Assembly (NCBI GenBank): GCA_002803225.1
Contig: NXFV01000042.1
Coordinates: forward strand, 1-27,022
Length of the DNA: 27,022 nucleotides
Direction of reading: 5' to 3'
Source of the DNA: Gamarada debralockiae
Taxonomy: Eukaryota; Ascomycota; Leotiomycetes; Helotiales; Hyphodiscaceae
This document shows positions 1 to 11,044 of the stretch, in pieces. Position 1 is the first letter of the stretch; every line of letters begins with the position of its first letter. The notes beneath the pieces are model-generated. The model saw nothing but the letters and a program-made list of their open reading frames with translations, was not told the DNA's origin and ran no database searches. The translations under genes were made by a program, and so were the position numbers.

Positions 1-97
1 CTGCCTCTCGAGCTCCCTGTTCTCATGATCCAGTTTCCGACTATCCGTCTTCTCCTGATCCCTTCTCTCACGTTCCATTACGTGACGCTCCCCGCGT

Positions 98-504
98 TCA
101 TTGTATCTTTATAATCCGCTCCATTTCTTTCTCCAACTTCTCCCTCTTCGATCTTTGCTGTTCATCCTCCTCTCTCAAAAGCTCGCTCCTCTAACTCCCT
201 CGAACTCCCCACCCGTTTACTCCGTCCCCCAACACCCTCCCCTTCACCTCAAGAATTTCCATAAATTCAACAAGCATAGTCATCTCCTCCTCCAACTCCC
301 GATTATCAAGATTACCAACCGATAACCCATCTTAGCAGACGAGATCACGTAATGAAGTAAGGGGTAAGCCGCATAACGCATTATAGTATCCATGAGACTC
401 AGGAGGGAGAGGAGTCTTTGCAGATTAACTTCCAGATTCGTAAGCGGGACGGTGGCAAGGAGGGAATAGAGGGAGACTTCTGAGGAGATGGATGGTTGTG
501 CCAT
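98..504 (-). CDS. possible small coiled-coil protein, three exons
   Basis: I do not recognise this gene. Spliced by hand, it has exon 1 378-504 (start MAQPSISSEV), exon 2 248-330 and exon 3 98-190, giving about 100 residues. The two introns are 47 and 57 nt, the size usual for this genome, and the reading frame is kept across both, but the donors (GTTATG, GTGAAG) are weak. The N-terminus is leucine-rich; the C-terminal half (NRELEEEMTML, then KREKLEKEMERIIKI) looks like a charged coiled coil. After the stop at 98 another frame still encodes coil-like sequence (ERRDQEKTDSRKLDHENREL) to the window edge. The gene may therefore really continue leftward through another intron or a frameshift. An in-frame upstream ATG exists at 567. 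Purine-rich DNA can mimic coiled coils in several frames, so confidence is limited. Confidence 0.38.
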
Positions 505-1110
505 TGTTATGGAGCGGCGGCGGCGACAAGGGCCCTTCAAGTTAGGGAAGTAGTTGAAATTTGGCATTTGATGTTCGTCTCGGAGAGGAAGGAATTTGTG
601 ATGGAGAAATTAGAAATTTTGGGGGTTTCATTTGTTGAATCTGTGTATACAAATGCTAAGTACCTAGACCTCGAGTATGATTGAATCATGTATAGGGTTG
701 GTTCACTGAAAGGTTTTGAAGGAATGGAAAGCCCGGATCTGGCGCACTAATTACTTAGGAACAGATGGACGTGGGTTAATGGATTCTCACAATTACTGAA
801 TCAAAGTTGCAAGACGGAAATATTATTCAGGAATCATATTCGCATATGACCGGATACAAACAATTAAGCCCATTATCTATCAAATACCACTTTACACGAA
901 GAGAATCGTTGACTAGGTATGAGCAATTGAGCCTCAGAAGAACCCCCTCCGAGAGAGTCAGCGAAGTCGCAAATTGCAATCCAGCCATGAATCCCCAAGC
1001 TGGTCTGAACAAACGAGAAACCGAGATATCCACCGCCGATGGGTCAATGAGAATAGAGATACCTGGAGCACATGTATCAAATTGTTCATTTGAAATGAAC
1101 AATTGAGAAT
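505..1110. other. intergenic, no gene seen
   Basis: Between the start of the small coiled-coil gene and the stop of the C2H2 gene, only short unconvincing frames occur. I see no domain, splice pattern or RNA fold. It probably holds the 5' flank of the left gene and the 3' UTR of the zinc-finger gene. Confidence 0.5.
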
Positions 1111-2896
1111 CTACCAGTTACCGTAAGTGTTAACCTTCCAGTGGTTCTCCTTCATGCTGACCTGAGCGTCAACTGCCTGCCGACTTGCCTCGACGACAGC
1201 TGCGACTGCAGAACTTGCACTGACAAATCGATCAGGAAGATTGACGTATTTGACAGTCTCATCGTCATGAAAGCCGTCCGTCGTCGCAACCTGAGTGATA
1301 TCCTCAATGATAACACCAGCATGCGTGAGCTTACGGGCATCACAGCGGATGGTCGGGGATTCGATGTGCTGCGTAAGAGCGGTAGCGGATGGGAAGGGAC
1401 GAAGGCACTGAGGGCATTTGACTTTCTGAAGCTGTGATTCGGAGTCAGCAATTGTTCAAAGGAAATGAAATGACTAACGAAGCGGGCTTCGAGTGTTCCA
1501 AACCCGAAACATACCTGCATGTGAAGTGGAGACTTCAAATGCTGAATGAATGCTGGCTCAGTTGTCAGATTCTTCTTGCATCCTCGATGTGGGCATTTAT
1601 AAGACCGAGCGAAATTGTTGTAGTGATTTGAGGCATTGAAATTCGGGGCATTGGGGTCGTGCCCATCGTAGATAGGTTGGGCAGAAGCGGCGGTGGCGGT
1701 GATAGAAAGGCTCTCCATAAGAGCGGCAGGAGGCGCAACAGCGAGACGAGCGTTCGGGAAGAGCGTAGCGCTTGCCGGAGTGCCAGAGTAGGAGGTATCC
1801 CAGGCAGGAACTGCAGGAGTAGGAGCAGCAGTAGGAGTAGCAGAGATACTGGTCTTCGAATCATTCAACGGGGTTCGGACATTGGTGGATGAATCGTTGA
1901 CTTCCTTTCGGACATTCGGAATCAAAGCCGGGAAGGCAGCAGCGGCGAGGCCAATTGCAGGCTGGTCCCATGAAGCATTGAGAACCAGGGACGGGGCATC
2001 GAAGGTCATGAGATCTTCCTCTTCTGCTAATCGTTAGTTCCATTTGAGCGACTGGAAGATGGAAACTTACCAGCCTTCTCACGGACGTAGTTCTGCAAGA
2101 ATGGATCTTCTTTGATAGTGGTAGATACATCAATGGATGGCTGAGAAACTGTGGCAAGAGAATCGTTCAATTTAGGCTGCAGTTTGGCGGTCTCAGTTGG
2201 TCCCCAGGCAAATGCGGCACGAATTACCTTGAACTTGCCTGAGTTACGAGGATCCTGAGCGCGAAGTTCTTCAACGTAACCGGGCTTCAATAACTGGCAC
2301 TCCTTGTACTCCATATGGCTCATCAGACCTCCAAGTCGATTGAACGATTTGCGGCATCCGGGGCATTGAAGTTCCTGCTCGGCGGAATGCATCTACAAAT
2401 GAAGCTTGATTAGCCCAGCCACAATCACTGCATTATCATGAACGAATGGAGATGGAATGGTTGGAGAATGCTGAGTGATTGAAGGGAGTGTCGTTCATAG
2501 AATGAGAACTTGATCTTGGAATCGCCGAGAGGAGTAGGAAACCGAGGGTGAATCGTTGGGACACAGTGAGCAATTGAAAAGAAAATTTCTCAACGCGTGC
2601 GAACGATTGAGGATCACTATGCTCCCAAATCTACGCGACGAATGGCTCGAAAGAAGTTGAATGATTGAAAAGGGTCTGGGAAGCAAACGGACCTGGTTCA
2701 TATGACGTTTGAGAGCCTCAACGGTATGATGATCAACGAGGCAATAGAAGCAAGCGAAATGGTTGGCACTATCTATGAGATGCATCTCGTAGGTTTCATT
2801 GCTGGCGAAGGAGACCTGGCATGGGACGCAGCGGACTATCTTAGGTGGATTTGCAGGCGCGTTGAGCGGGCCACGATCGCGAGGATGAGGCGCCAT
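1111..2896 (-). CDS. C2H2 zinc-finger protein, four exons
   Basis: Probable nucleic-acid-binding protein of about 451 residues. Exons: 2693-2896 (start MAPHPRDRG), 2071-2392, 1515-2023 and 1111-1431 (ends NTYGNW). Introns are 300, 47 and 83 nt; all join in frame. Cys/His pairs are visible in order: CVPC...H and CFYC...H..MH near the N-terminus, CPGC...H...C at the start of exon 2, CPHRGC...H...H at the end of exon 3, and CPQC...H...C at the start of exon 4. Between them is an Ala/Pro/Ser/Thr-rich, probably disordered segment. The first intron is long for this genome and its donor is GTCCGT, so an extra small exon there is possible. The third acceptor is a tandem TAGCAG, giving two forms differing by one residue. 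An in-frame ATG also lies at 2950. Fungal proteins of this kind are usually uncharacterised; no target can be named. Confidence 0.82.
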
Positions 2897-3536
2897 AGTG
2901 ACGAGTTTGAATCGCTCAGTATGAGTGAATGATTGAGAGGATCGTAGCATCTAATCGAGGATGTGATCTTTGGATGTTGTCGAGAAAAAGAATCTTCAAT
3001 CGTTCAACTCGAGTTGAACGAATGCAGATGAAGTTGAAGTGGTTGAAGTCGAAAAGGAAGATTGCAGGCTGAAGACGAGAAGGCACTTAAACCTGAGGCA
3101 ATGACTCGATCAAAATAAAGTGAACAGCAGTAGTATCTCGCTTAGCTATCATCGTCGGAGTTTGGTTCGTTGATTTTCGGCCAGCAAATGGACGTGAAGA
3201 TATCTCGTTTTGGAAGCACTCCTGATTAAGCGAGTGTCAACAACAGAAATTACTGAAGGATCAAAGGCTGAATTAGGATGAACGATTGTAGTTAAGATGG
3301 CGGTGTTCTCTTTCCTGGCTTATCCCATCAGGAATATTTGAAGTATCAATCCTTCTATGCTTTTGAACATTTGGAAAGAAACTTCGGCAGCGTCCAGTGA
3401 AGTTATTATGAGGATACAACGACAGCTCGAAGCCTTTATTTCTATTCTCTGAGAAGAAGGCAGCGATTGAAAATCTTACGTGTCTTAAACTCAGCTGATG
3501 TCTTACGCGGCTACTGCATTTAAGCTTTCATGGAAT
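2897..3536. other. intergenic: promoter of the C2H2 gene and 3' flank of the CMD-like gene
   Basis: No coding sequence is supported here. The stretch contains the palindrome at 3000-3021 and repeated GAACGATTGA/GAATGATTGA motifs (2927-2936, 2996-3005 reverse, 3280-3289). The rest shows nothing I can name. Confidence 0.5.
3000..3021. promoter_or_regulatory. 22-bp perfect palindrome upstream of the C2H2 gene
   Basis: The core CGTTCAACTCGAGTTGAACG (3001-3020) is its own reverse complement and extends one base on each side. It lies about 105 bp upstream of the proposed ATG at 2896 and is two inverted copies of GTTGAACGA. The same GAACGA hexamer recurs at 2440, 2491 (reverse), 2601 and 3280. A dimeric DNA-binding protein site is one explanation. 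That function is inferred. Confidence 0.4.
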
Positions 3537-4569
3537 CTAGACTTCGTGCTCGATGTCCGTAACTTGCGGTACCTTGCTCTGTGACACGAAGCCGAAGTCG
3601 GCGACCATCTTAATCTAAGAATATGTCAGCTGTACATCATCAAAAATTTGCAGCATAAGGATACATACGCAATCCTGTACCAGCTCCAGATCCTCCATGC
3701 TGACTCCCACTCTCCTCGTCCCCCGCAAATGCCATGCCGTCTGCAGAGGTAGATTTTGTATCATGATGCCAGACAACGTCACCAACTCCGTCGCAAGAGG
3801 ATCAAGAATGGTGTGATCCGAGAGATAGAAACCATATGTGATCTCTCTGCTGATAAAATCGAAGTCTTTGTGTGCCGCAAACTTATCCGTTGCTGTAGAG
3901 AGATTTTGCTTGTATATCGTATTCAACCATTCCTCTCCCTTTGCACGGTTTTCTGGTCCAGACTTCCAGTGTTCTCTGAGCCTCTGATTAGCTTCAAGGG
4001 TCTCAGAGTAGGACATGTTGCTTTACCTCGAAAATGAAAAGTCCTTGTCCTCGGGACGCTCAAGAGCTGCTATGGCAAACAACGCCTCCAGGGGCCTGCA
4101 CACTCCTTGTATCGAAACATTCTTGACAAGTGCTTCTCGCAGACGGCGTACAAGCGTTTTTCGGGATTCGGGAGTCTTGTATTCGGGCTTGTTTATGAGG
4201 AAGGTATAAAGGTTGCCGGCATATTCGGGATCGACCCCTACGAGGGCTGAAAGCTACTGCTGTCAGTATAATAGATTTTGCAGAACGAAGCTCTGCCAGA
4301 CTCACAACGACTAAATACCATTTATCTCCACCAAGTGTTTTGTGGGGGAACTTCGTCTCGATTGCTTTGAAGAGGTCGATTGCTCCTTGCTTCGTCGGCC
4401 CTTTGTTTATCTCTTTTAGATCATCGAGGAGGGCCATAAGCTCTTGGCGGGGCATGGGCGGTTCTTGTCTCAGTTTCGCCAACAGTTCTGTGATCGTTGT
4501 ACTCGTTCGCTCCTTTTCAGCGATTGTGGGCACGGGAGGCGTCTGGTTCTCGTTGATTGTCGCCATCAT
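3537..4569 (-). CDS. carboxymuconolactone decarboxylase / AhpD-like protein, four exons
   Basis: Exons are 4306-4569, 4027-4253, 3669-3975 and 3537-3614; introns are 52, 51 and 54 nt and every join keeps frame, giving about 291 residues. The C-terminal half carries the features I recall for the fungal AhpD-like/CMD family: FISREITYGFYLSDH, an ELVTLSGIMIQ helix, and AWHLRGTRRVGVS, ending TDIEHEV. The middle (LVRRLREALVKNVS, then VCRPLEALFAI) also fits that family. Members form all-helical fold oligomers and some are thiol peroxidases, but no CxxC pair is evident, so no enzyme activity should be assumed. The first exon is open further upstream to an ATG at 4701, which would add a basic, possibly mitochondrial, leader; I prefer the MM at 4569/4566. 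It is divergent from the glomulin-type gene on the right. Confidence 0.85.
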
Positions 4570-5159
4570 TCTGACTGCTAGTGGCGGGCCTCGGAATTGA
4601 ATGATGCAATGATGGGTTGAAGTCTTTTTAACGAATGCAACTGTGTGGTGCTTTCGAATTGACGATAGTCTTGCGAGCATGGCCCAGAGGAAGGCAAGCA
4701 CTGCAAACAGGGCTTTTAAGCGGTTGCCGATCTGACTAAAGCAGGATATGTGTCACTCTTCGTGTGCAGTGCGAGTCTTACTGTATTCCGTATTACGGAT
4801 ACCTGTAAAGTTAATCGCTCACTGAGAAGGAGTGATTCTTGGGGTGGACGTTGAGAGCTTCGTAAAGGAGATTGAGGAAATATGAGATTATCAGGGGTGG
4901 GAAGGAGAGAGCCGGTATCTTTGAACGATTGACAATATACAAGAATATGAAGATATGGAATGAAGACTTAGCTGCCAATACAGTCCAGCAGTCGGCGAGG
5001 CTGACATAAGTTTGCTTAGGTGAAGTGAAGCGTGTCAAAAGGAGAGGTTGGCACAGCTTGAAGACTAGCGTACTGCAGCCTCGCGCTAATTCCCAGCCTT
5101 GAATATCCAACAACCTCTCCGCATTCTACATTCAACAACACATGAGCCTGATCATCAAC
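4570..5159. promoter_or_regulatory. shared divergent promoter region
   Basis: About 590 bp separate the start codons of two divergent genes (CMD-like on minus, YAP-binding/glomulin-type on plus), so both promoters must lie here. One GAACGATTGA motif is at 4923-4932. No specific TATA element is convincing. In-frame ATGs at 4701 (minus) and 5142 (plus) could shorten the gap. Confidence 0.5.
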
Positions 5160-7010
5160 ATGGCTTCCGATTCAATCAAAGCGATTACTGAAAGTCTGCC
5201 GCCAGCAAGTGACTATCTAACCTATCTCACAATTCTCGAATCGCATCTCTCCCCAGAGGTCCTCCCAACCCTAAACGACATTCTCCAAGATGTGGAGTTG
5301 ACGCAGAACATCGGCTGGGACCTGATCCATCTTCTACTTCCTCTGCCGGGGGGAGAACAATGTCTGACGACTATTGCGCGACTGGGAAACCCACGAGAGG
5401 TTGTACTGAAGGTGACGGAGGAGTTGCAAATACTAGATTTGGATTCAGCGGAAGAGCGCACGGGAGGAGAGCCTACCGATGTCGACAGATTCTGTATTCT
5501 GATCAACCTGCTCTCGATTCTCCACCCGCGCATCAAGACGAAGTATCCATCCCGATTCCTTTCGACGTCTCTCATGGCGATCCTTTCTGCATTCCGACCT
5601 ACGAACCGCCCTACCCTCGCTGTCATCTCCTTCGTTCACACAATCTCTGGCAAGAAGAGACCGCCATTGCCAGGTCGCAAATCTAGTCTCAAGATTCCCC
5701 TAGCTCCCCCAAATGGCGCACAATCAGATCCATCAGCTCCCGATCCAGAGGCGCAGGAGGAAGATCCACAAGAGAGTGCTATTCAACAAAAGCTTCTGCA
5801 GTCGTTTGTCACACATGTTCTAGAGGATTATGTCAATCACAACTCATTGGAGTGGGCTGCGAGGTTACAAGAATCGTTTGAGCCCGGAAAAGTGGTTGCT
5901 GGGAGGAGTTTGGGTGAGGCGTTCAAGGAAGATGAAGTTCTAGCTACCAGAGACACAATTGCTGGGCAGCTTGTGGTACGGCTTCTCATCTTTCAATACT
6001 CTTGCATGTTCTGACATTTCCAGGCTCTCACCCGCGATCTCGGATTGACCGAATATTCAGCACTCTTCGAAGCCATTTACAAGACCGAATCACACCCTTC
6101 CGAATATGATTCCGAAGAGAATTACCCCTCGTCACCAGGAGACATCCCCCTGTCGCAAGCTGGATCTCTGTTCCTCATGACCTCGTTCGTCTTCGCATCA
6201 GTCTTATTCGAGTCCAAATATCCACAACCTAGCATCACTCTATTTCCAGACCACGCGAAATTGGTCAGCCATTTCATTGGCACGGGTGGACTACAACTCA
6301 TTGGCAGCGAGGAGAGCGGAGTTATAGATGCGATCTTAGCGATTGGGCTTTGGCTTGAAAACACAAACAAGTTTGTCGCTGGACCACTCGAGGATGAAGA
6401 CTTCTTACAGCACCTCCAATCTCTTTCGCTACTTTCTGCCAACACCCCCTGCTCATCCCTCCGATATGCAGCTCATGTCCTCACCTCATCGATCCTCCAC
6501 GCACATCCTGTAGACCGAGTTCGTTTGACTTTCATCACGGATACACTCGAACACTGTCCCTACGAAGCTCTCAAAGCTTCTGCAGTTTCATGGCTGAAGG
6601 AAGAAATCATCACCGCTCATGAACGAAAGTCTGAGAACGTCTTCGCATCGACAGCTGCTCTAGGGGCAGCACAGCCTTACCTGTTTCCATCTACGTCAGC
6701 TCTCACTGAAGCAAGCGATGAGGAACTGGTCCAGGAGTTGTCACAGTCATTTCCTTTCCACATGGCTGTAGTTAATTTCCTATATTTCATTGGCGGAAAA
6801 CAGTATTCGCATGTTGTGCCACCAGGAATGATGACCATCGTGGTGGAGATATATCTGGGGCCCTTGAGAACTGCAGAGAAGAAGGCGGTGACGGCTTTGG
6901 GTTCTGGGAGCTTGGATGCAGCGTTGGGGCATGTTGGCGATGTGAAGGTTGAGTTACAGTTGCTTGGAGAGAGGATTGCGATGGCTTCGAAGCAGATTGA
7001 TGATATATAA
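5160..7010 (+). CDS. YAP-binding/ALF4/glomulin-type protein (Ybp family), two exons
   Basis: Exon 1 is 5160-5975, the intron 5976-6023 (48 nt, branch CTGAC, acceptor TTCCAG) and exon 2 6024-7010, giving 600 residues from MASDSIKAI. An in-frame ATG at 5142 would add six residues; 5160 has the better context (CAACATGGC). The N-terminal segment SLPPASDYLTYLTILE and the helical, leucine-rich repeats match what I recall of fungal members of the YAP-binding/ALF4/glomulin family (Kinetochor_Ybp2, formerly DUF1760). In yeast, Ybp1 supports oxidation of Yap1 in the peroxide response and Ybp2 acts at kinetochores; human glomulin binds Rbx1. The role here cannot be chosen from sequence. A Pro/Glu-rich acidic loop lies near residues 190-215 (DPSAPDPEAQEEDPQES). 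The gene appears intact. Confidence 0.85.
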
Positions 7011-7110
7011 CTGATGAAGGATGATACCCATTTCTCCGGAGAATTGTGAGGGTTCTTGAGGATAGGATTTGTTTGCGGTGATCTTTCACACTCAATCATG
7101 AGTCCGATTA

Positions 7111-7238
7111 TAACAGTTAATTATTATGCGCCAATCCTGACGTGAAGAAAATCTGTTTCTTTTCGGAAAAGGTGAGCAGAGCTGTTTTACCGGCAATTTT
7201 TGGTGAGTTAAGGTGAGCAAGGATGACTCGAAGGTGAG
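7111..7238. repeat. repeat module: TAACAGTTAA, GCGCCAATCC and GGTGAG cluster
   Basis: TAACAGTTAA at 7111-7120 is followed by GCGCCAATCC (7128-7137) and four GGTGAG copies (7171, 7202, 7212, 7233). The same pieces occur in inverted order at 12295-12454. This looks like the terminal/subterminal part of a DNA transposon, but no target-site duplication was found. Confidence 0.4.
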
Positions 7239-7349
7239 AGTGACAGTGAATGGACCAGCGTCGAAGGCGATCTGTTTCGGCTCCTCGGCTACAATTGCCG
7301 CCAAGTTAAAATTGGAAAAAGACAGTTAAGGATTCATTCGGGGGCTCAA

Positions 7350-7502
7350 ATGAGTTCCATATTCGCACTCACTATCGCTCTCGTCCCACTCTCTCTCACA
7401 GCATCGACTCCACTGAAGTTATTCCAAATCCTAATTCATCTGACTTTTTATACGCCTAGGAGGCCTACTTGTAAGTACCCCCTTGGGAAGTCGTTCCGAT
7501 GA
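7350..7502 (+). CDS. doubtful 50-residue frame with a signal-peptide-like start
   Basis: The frame starts MSSIFALTIALVPLSLTAS, which resembles a secretion signal with an Ala-x-Ala-like end, then runs into unremarkable sequence and a TGA at 7500-7502. A possible donor (GTAAGT at 7471) follows the signal-like part, so it could be the first exon of a secreted protein cut off by the repeats to its right. No downstream exon was found. It may equally be chance. Confidence 0.18.
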   Translation: MSSIFALTIALVPLSLTASTPLKLFQILIHLTFYTPRRPTCKYPLGKSFR

Positions 7503-7897
7503 TTCTATAATATTCTATCACATAATCTCCTAAGTTTCTGGCTAGATGGGTTAGTTGCAAACCTGTCTATTAATTGGCTTGAAGCACACTAAAGATTAAT
7601 ACTAGAACCCGAACTACCTTGGCGTTTAATACAACAATATAACGTATTTCTGTAACGTATGCTTCAATATTAATATCTAGGATCGAACTAATTACCCATA
7701 TAATTACAGACGACAATTTTGGCCACTAGAATCCGTTTCCGTCTTTGAACCTGAGCGGTCGCCGCTCTAACCTGAGCCGAGCCCTGAGTCCTGAGGCAGG
7801 CTAATGAGTTAGCTGGATTTTGCTCAGGGGTCCTCTTTCAGTCCCTTACGGATCGGCTGTAGTTTTTATATTTTTGGGAGGGGGCCTTCTTGGACCC

Positions 7898-8142
7898 TGT
7901 TGTTATGAGAACCCTGATACTCAGGTGCATATGGCGCTAGTGCAAAATAGGCTTCGTAAGCTTCAATTCAAAAATCTCTACCCCTTCGTACAGAGTTCAA
8001 CCCTTCACATATATCTACAGCATGACATCAGGTCATCGGCCTTCCCCAGCTTCTCGGACTTCCCCAGTTCTTCGGCCTTCTTCAGCTATTCGGTCTTCTC
8101 CAGATATCACCGTACTGTCTAGACCTTCTGGACCTATCAACA
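7898..8142 (-). mobile_element. solo LTR (245 bp) with 5-bp target duplication GACCC
   Basis: In the orientation TGTTGATAGG...CAACA the element lies on the minus strand. It starts with TGTTG and ends with CAACA, and is bounded by GACCC on both sides (7893-7897 and 8143-8147), as expected for LTR-retrotransposon integration. It belongs with the copies at 18721, 23951 and 26762. Inside, at 8036-8107, are four 18-bp tandem units of the form TCGGCCTTCCCCAGCTTC. No internal retrotransposon genes are adjacent. The short TG...CA inverted ends suggest an LTR rather than a MITE; superfamily unknown. Confidence 0.85.
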
Positions 8143-8951
8143 GACCCCCAGGTCTATTTTGGTATTCGGAGTACTACAATTACGAGTGCATTGGGAGGAC
8201 TATACTTTGAAGTGCTTGCCCTTAAAGGAAAATACCTACACATACTACAAAACGGTCATGTGCCTTACTTTTACTTCAAGCCAAAGTAGTCCGGGTTGCA
8301 GCAATATAATTCGGACTACTCTGGAAATCTCAGACGACACTTTTGCCATTTCGTTCCCGACATGGTTAATCAGCGTTGCCCGCCCGCCTCCGTAATGCCG
8401 GCCGGGAAGGGACAAAACAGAGGTATCGATTAGTTTCTATATTGAAGAGTACCTTTAGAAGAGAATAAAGAAGAGAATTACTAGTCGACACTGGTTGTCA
8501 TCGCCTACCCGCATTGAACCTAGTGTCTACCCATCTGTGTATCACCCTGCGAAGTTGAGCCCCGACACTTCTTTGCATGCCTTATTGGTTGCCGAGCCTT
8601 AAGCCCCGCAATTACATAGTTAGTAACACAGGCGCCGAGTCGCGCGGGGTATAACTTACGGATCTATAATTAGTAATATCTGTCCTACCAGGTAATTTAC
8701 TGTAGGATATCACGTATATCAACGGGGCTTTCTAGACGAAACGCTGTATTGATTCTGGTGACCTATTCCTTTGTGTTGCTGACTCTGCACAAGGAAAAAA
8801 GAGGTTCCGTCAGGGAGGGGGGAGCTAAGCTAGTGTGGTTGCCTGAGGTGCCAAGGCCACAACATTTACGCTGCTTCCTTTTAACCGGTAAGGCTGTTGA
8901 TCGTCACCGTCTGATATCTCCAGGCGTGAAAATACGACGTGCTCTGAGACG
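8143..8951. other. intergenic, probably more repeat debris; HET gene promoter at the right
   Basis: No gene is supported. The segment at 8396-8567 starts TGCCGG and ends CCCCGACA, like LTR ends, but its flanks (CGTAA and CTTCT) do not match, so it is only a possible LTR fragment. The last few hundred bases must contain the promoter of the HET-domain gene. Confidence 0.4.
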
Positions 8952-11044
8952 ATGCCACTCTGTGAGCATTGCGCTTCTGCGATACAAGCAATATATCCAC
9001 GGGGCACTACTTCCCGGAATCGTCAGGTTGTAACAGTCCAGCTCCCAATTCTAGGACAGTGTGATGTAAACAACTGTTGGGTCTGCTTCAAGCTCTCAAC
9101 ATGCTTGGAATCTGAGGATCTCGACGCCTTTTCCAGATGGAAGACGGATCCATTGAGCGTAAGATTCCTCCCGAATGCCGAGGCACGATCCTCAAAAGGC
9201 GGCATTGTTTCGTCGCGTATATTTGTTGGGGTTGAGTTGGAGGGTAGGAGAGACAGCGGTCAATTTGGCGGGCTTGATTTGTGCTTCATTCCGCGCACAG
9301 GTATTGTAATTGCCGGGACAGAGGAACACTCTTGTTTCATACTAACAACGACCCAGACTTACAGGAGCTGATAGGCACCAAGCCTGCAAATCCAGCAAAC
9401 GACTCATTCGATATTTCGTTGGTGAAGGAGTGGATCGATGCATGCCGTAAAACGCACAAGCTATGCAATAGGAAGAGAGAATGTTGGTATCCCACTCGGA
9501 TGCTTCACATCATCTCTGGTGATCAAGCCAGGCTGATCCTCTCTGAGGATCATGCTCCAAAGGGTTATTATATAACATTAAGCCACCGCTGGGGAAATTT
9601 TCAATATACAAAGCTCCTAACAGAAACCCTGGCACAGCTTCAGAGCGTTATTGCTGTTTCTCACCTTCCTCCTGCGTTTCGGGGTGCCATCAAGGTCGCT
9701 ACTCTCTTGGATATCGAGTACATCTGGATCGACGGTCTATGTATAAAGCAAGATCCAGACCGCTCAGACTGGGAAGTCGAATCTCTAATGATGGGAAAAG
9801 TATATGAGAATGCGTTCCTCAATATATCAGCGACTCTGGCCGTTGACGGCAACGAGCCTCTCTGGCGCAACCAACAGCTGAGCCCCTTCGGCCTTTCCGA
9901 GATGACGCTCAGGATCGACGACACACAAGATGTATTCTACTTGCTAGATGGAGATATTTGGATAGACGAGATCACCAGCGCTCCGCTCAATAAGCGGGGT
10001 TGGGTCTTCCAAGAGCGTTTCTTGGCGAAGAGAGTTCTGTACTTTAGCACCAGGCAGTTGGGATGGGAATGCCAAGAAATGACAGCATTGGAAATGCTCC
10101 CAAAAGGATTACCGGCCATCTTGGGGAGGCCACTGGCGAAAAAATTGATCCAGAGCGTGCTCAGCAAAAGGACGCCTGATGCACCCCATAGCTCGATCGA
10201 AGAATGGCTTGACACCTGGCATGATATCGTCGAGGAATATTCCAAGGGTTCCTTTACATTTCCCGCAGACAAATTGATTGCATTTGCAGGTATTGGCTCC
10301 ATGATCTCAGAGCACATAGGAACCGAGTATATTTCTGGAATGCTATTAGGGTCGCTAACCTACGACCTGGCATGGTGGCGTTGGATGGAAGACAGGACTC
10401 GATTCCCGCTTATAGATGCCTGCACCCGTGCCCCAAGCTGGTCTTGGGCATCGGTGGATGGCGAGATTAACTTTCCCAAGGACGGTGCCAACCTACGAAA
10501 CTCTCGAACGTTTATCAAGAACATTGGAATCATCCGTGAGCGCAACGATCTGTTGAACAATCATAGTTGCCTCAGGGTCCAGGGAGTTTGTATGCCGCTA
10601 AGGGTAACGTGGTCCGAAGGTGACATATTCGAATTCTCAATCTCTGAGCTGTCTGCGTGCAGATTCACGACAGAAGGTGAATCAGTTGCCTCGAGCATTG
10701 ATTGTGACATCCCTCTCGAAGAGATGCGAGATTTGGAAAGGCGAGGTTGTATTCTGGTTCTGCCTCTCTATTCGACAACGCGGTTTTTTTACAGCCTGTT
10801 GATCCATAGAAAGCGGGGCAGGGGTTCGCACAGACGCATTGGATTAGTCACTATACCAGTCCAGGTGCAGACCCCCACCGAAGATATGATTGACACAGGT
10901 CTAGCAAAGGCCTATTTAAAGCAGTGGTGGAGAGACAAGAGACCAAGAGCGGAAGATGAGCCTTTCTACCATTGGAACCGCAAAGCCCTTCGTCTTATGG
11001 GTCATGTTGAGTCTTCAACGTGCAGAACTATCGAGATATCATAG
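8952..11044 (+). CDS. HET-domain protein (heterokaryon incompatibility type), two exons
   Basis: Exon 1 is 8952-9300, the intron 9301-9356 (56 nt, branch TACTAAC, acceptor CCCAG) and exon 2 9357-11044; the join keeps frame and gives 678 residues. The N-terminus (MPLCEHCASA, then CWVC at about 42-45) resembles the cysteine-bearing start of many large HET proteins. The HET domain shows all three usual blocks: YITLSHRWG (188-196), YIWIDGLCIKQD (238-249, with Gly where Ser or Ala is common) and RGWVFQERFLAKRVLYF (330-346). HET domains trigger cell death after non-self fusion in some fungi, and fungal genomes carry tens of copies with no known partner. The C-terminal 300 residues are not recognised. 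No stop or frameshift is visible. The gene sits between an LTR and a hAT remnant. Confidence 0.88.

Larger units (their letters stand above)
7011..7897. other. intergenic, repeat-derived
   Basis: Contains the 3' flank of the glomulin-type gene, a repeat module at 7111-7238 (listed separately), a tiny reading frame at 7350-7502 and AT-rich sequence from about 7500 to 7720 with no recognisable gene. The solo LTR starts at 7898. Confidence 0.5.

Noticed and set aside
807..1106. A 99-residue plus-strand gene
   Set aside because: It overlaps an equally long antisense frame, has no domain or splice support and weak amino-acid composition.
1152..2009. A single long minus-strand gene of 285 residues
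   Set aside because: It reads through the intron at 1432-1514 into a wrong frame; the spliced exon 4 (1111-1431) restores Cys/His motifs.
7681..7700. tRNA tail (GATCGAAC)
   Set aside because: No acceptor stem or anticodon arm could be folded around it.
8396..8567. Second solo LTR (TGCCGG...CCCCGACA)
   Set aside because: The ends look right but the flanking five bases (CGTAA, CTTCT) do not match and no second copy is in the window; left as a possible fragment.
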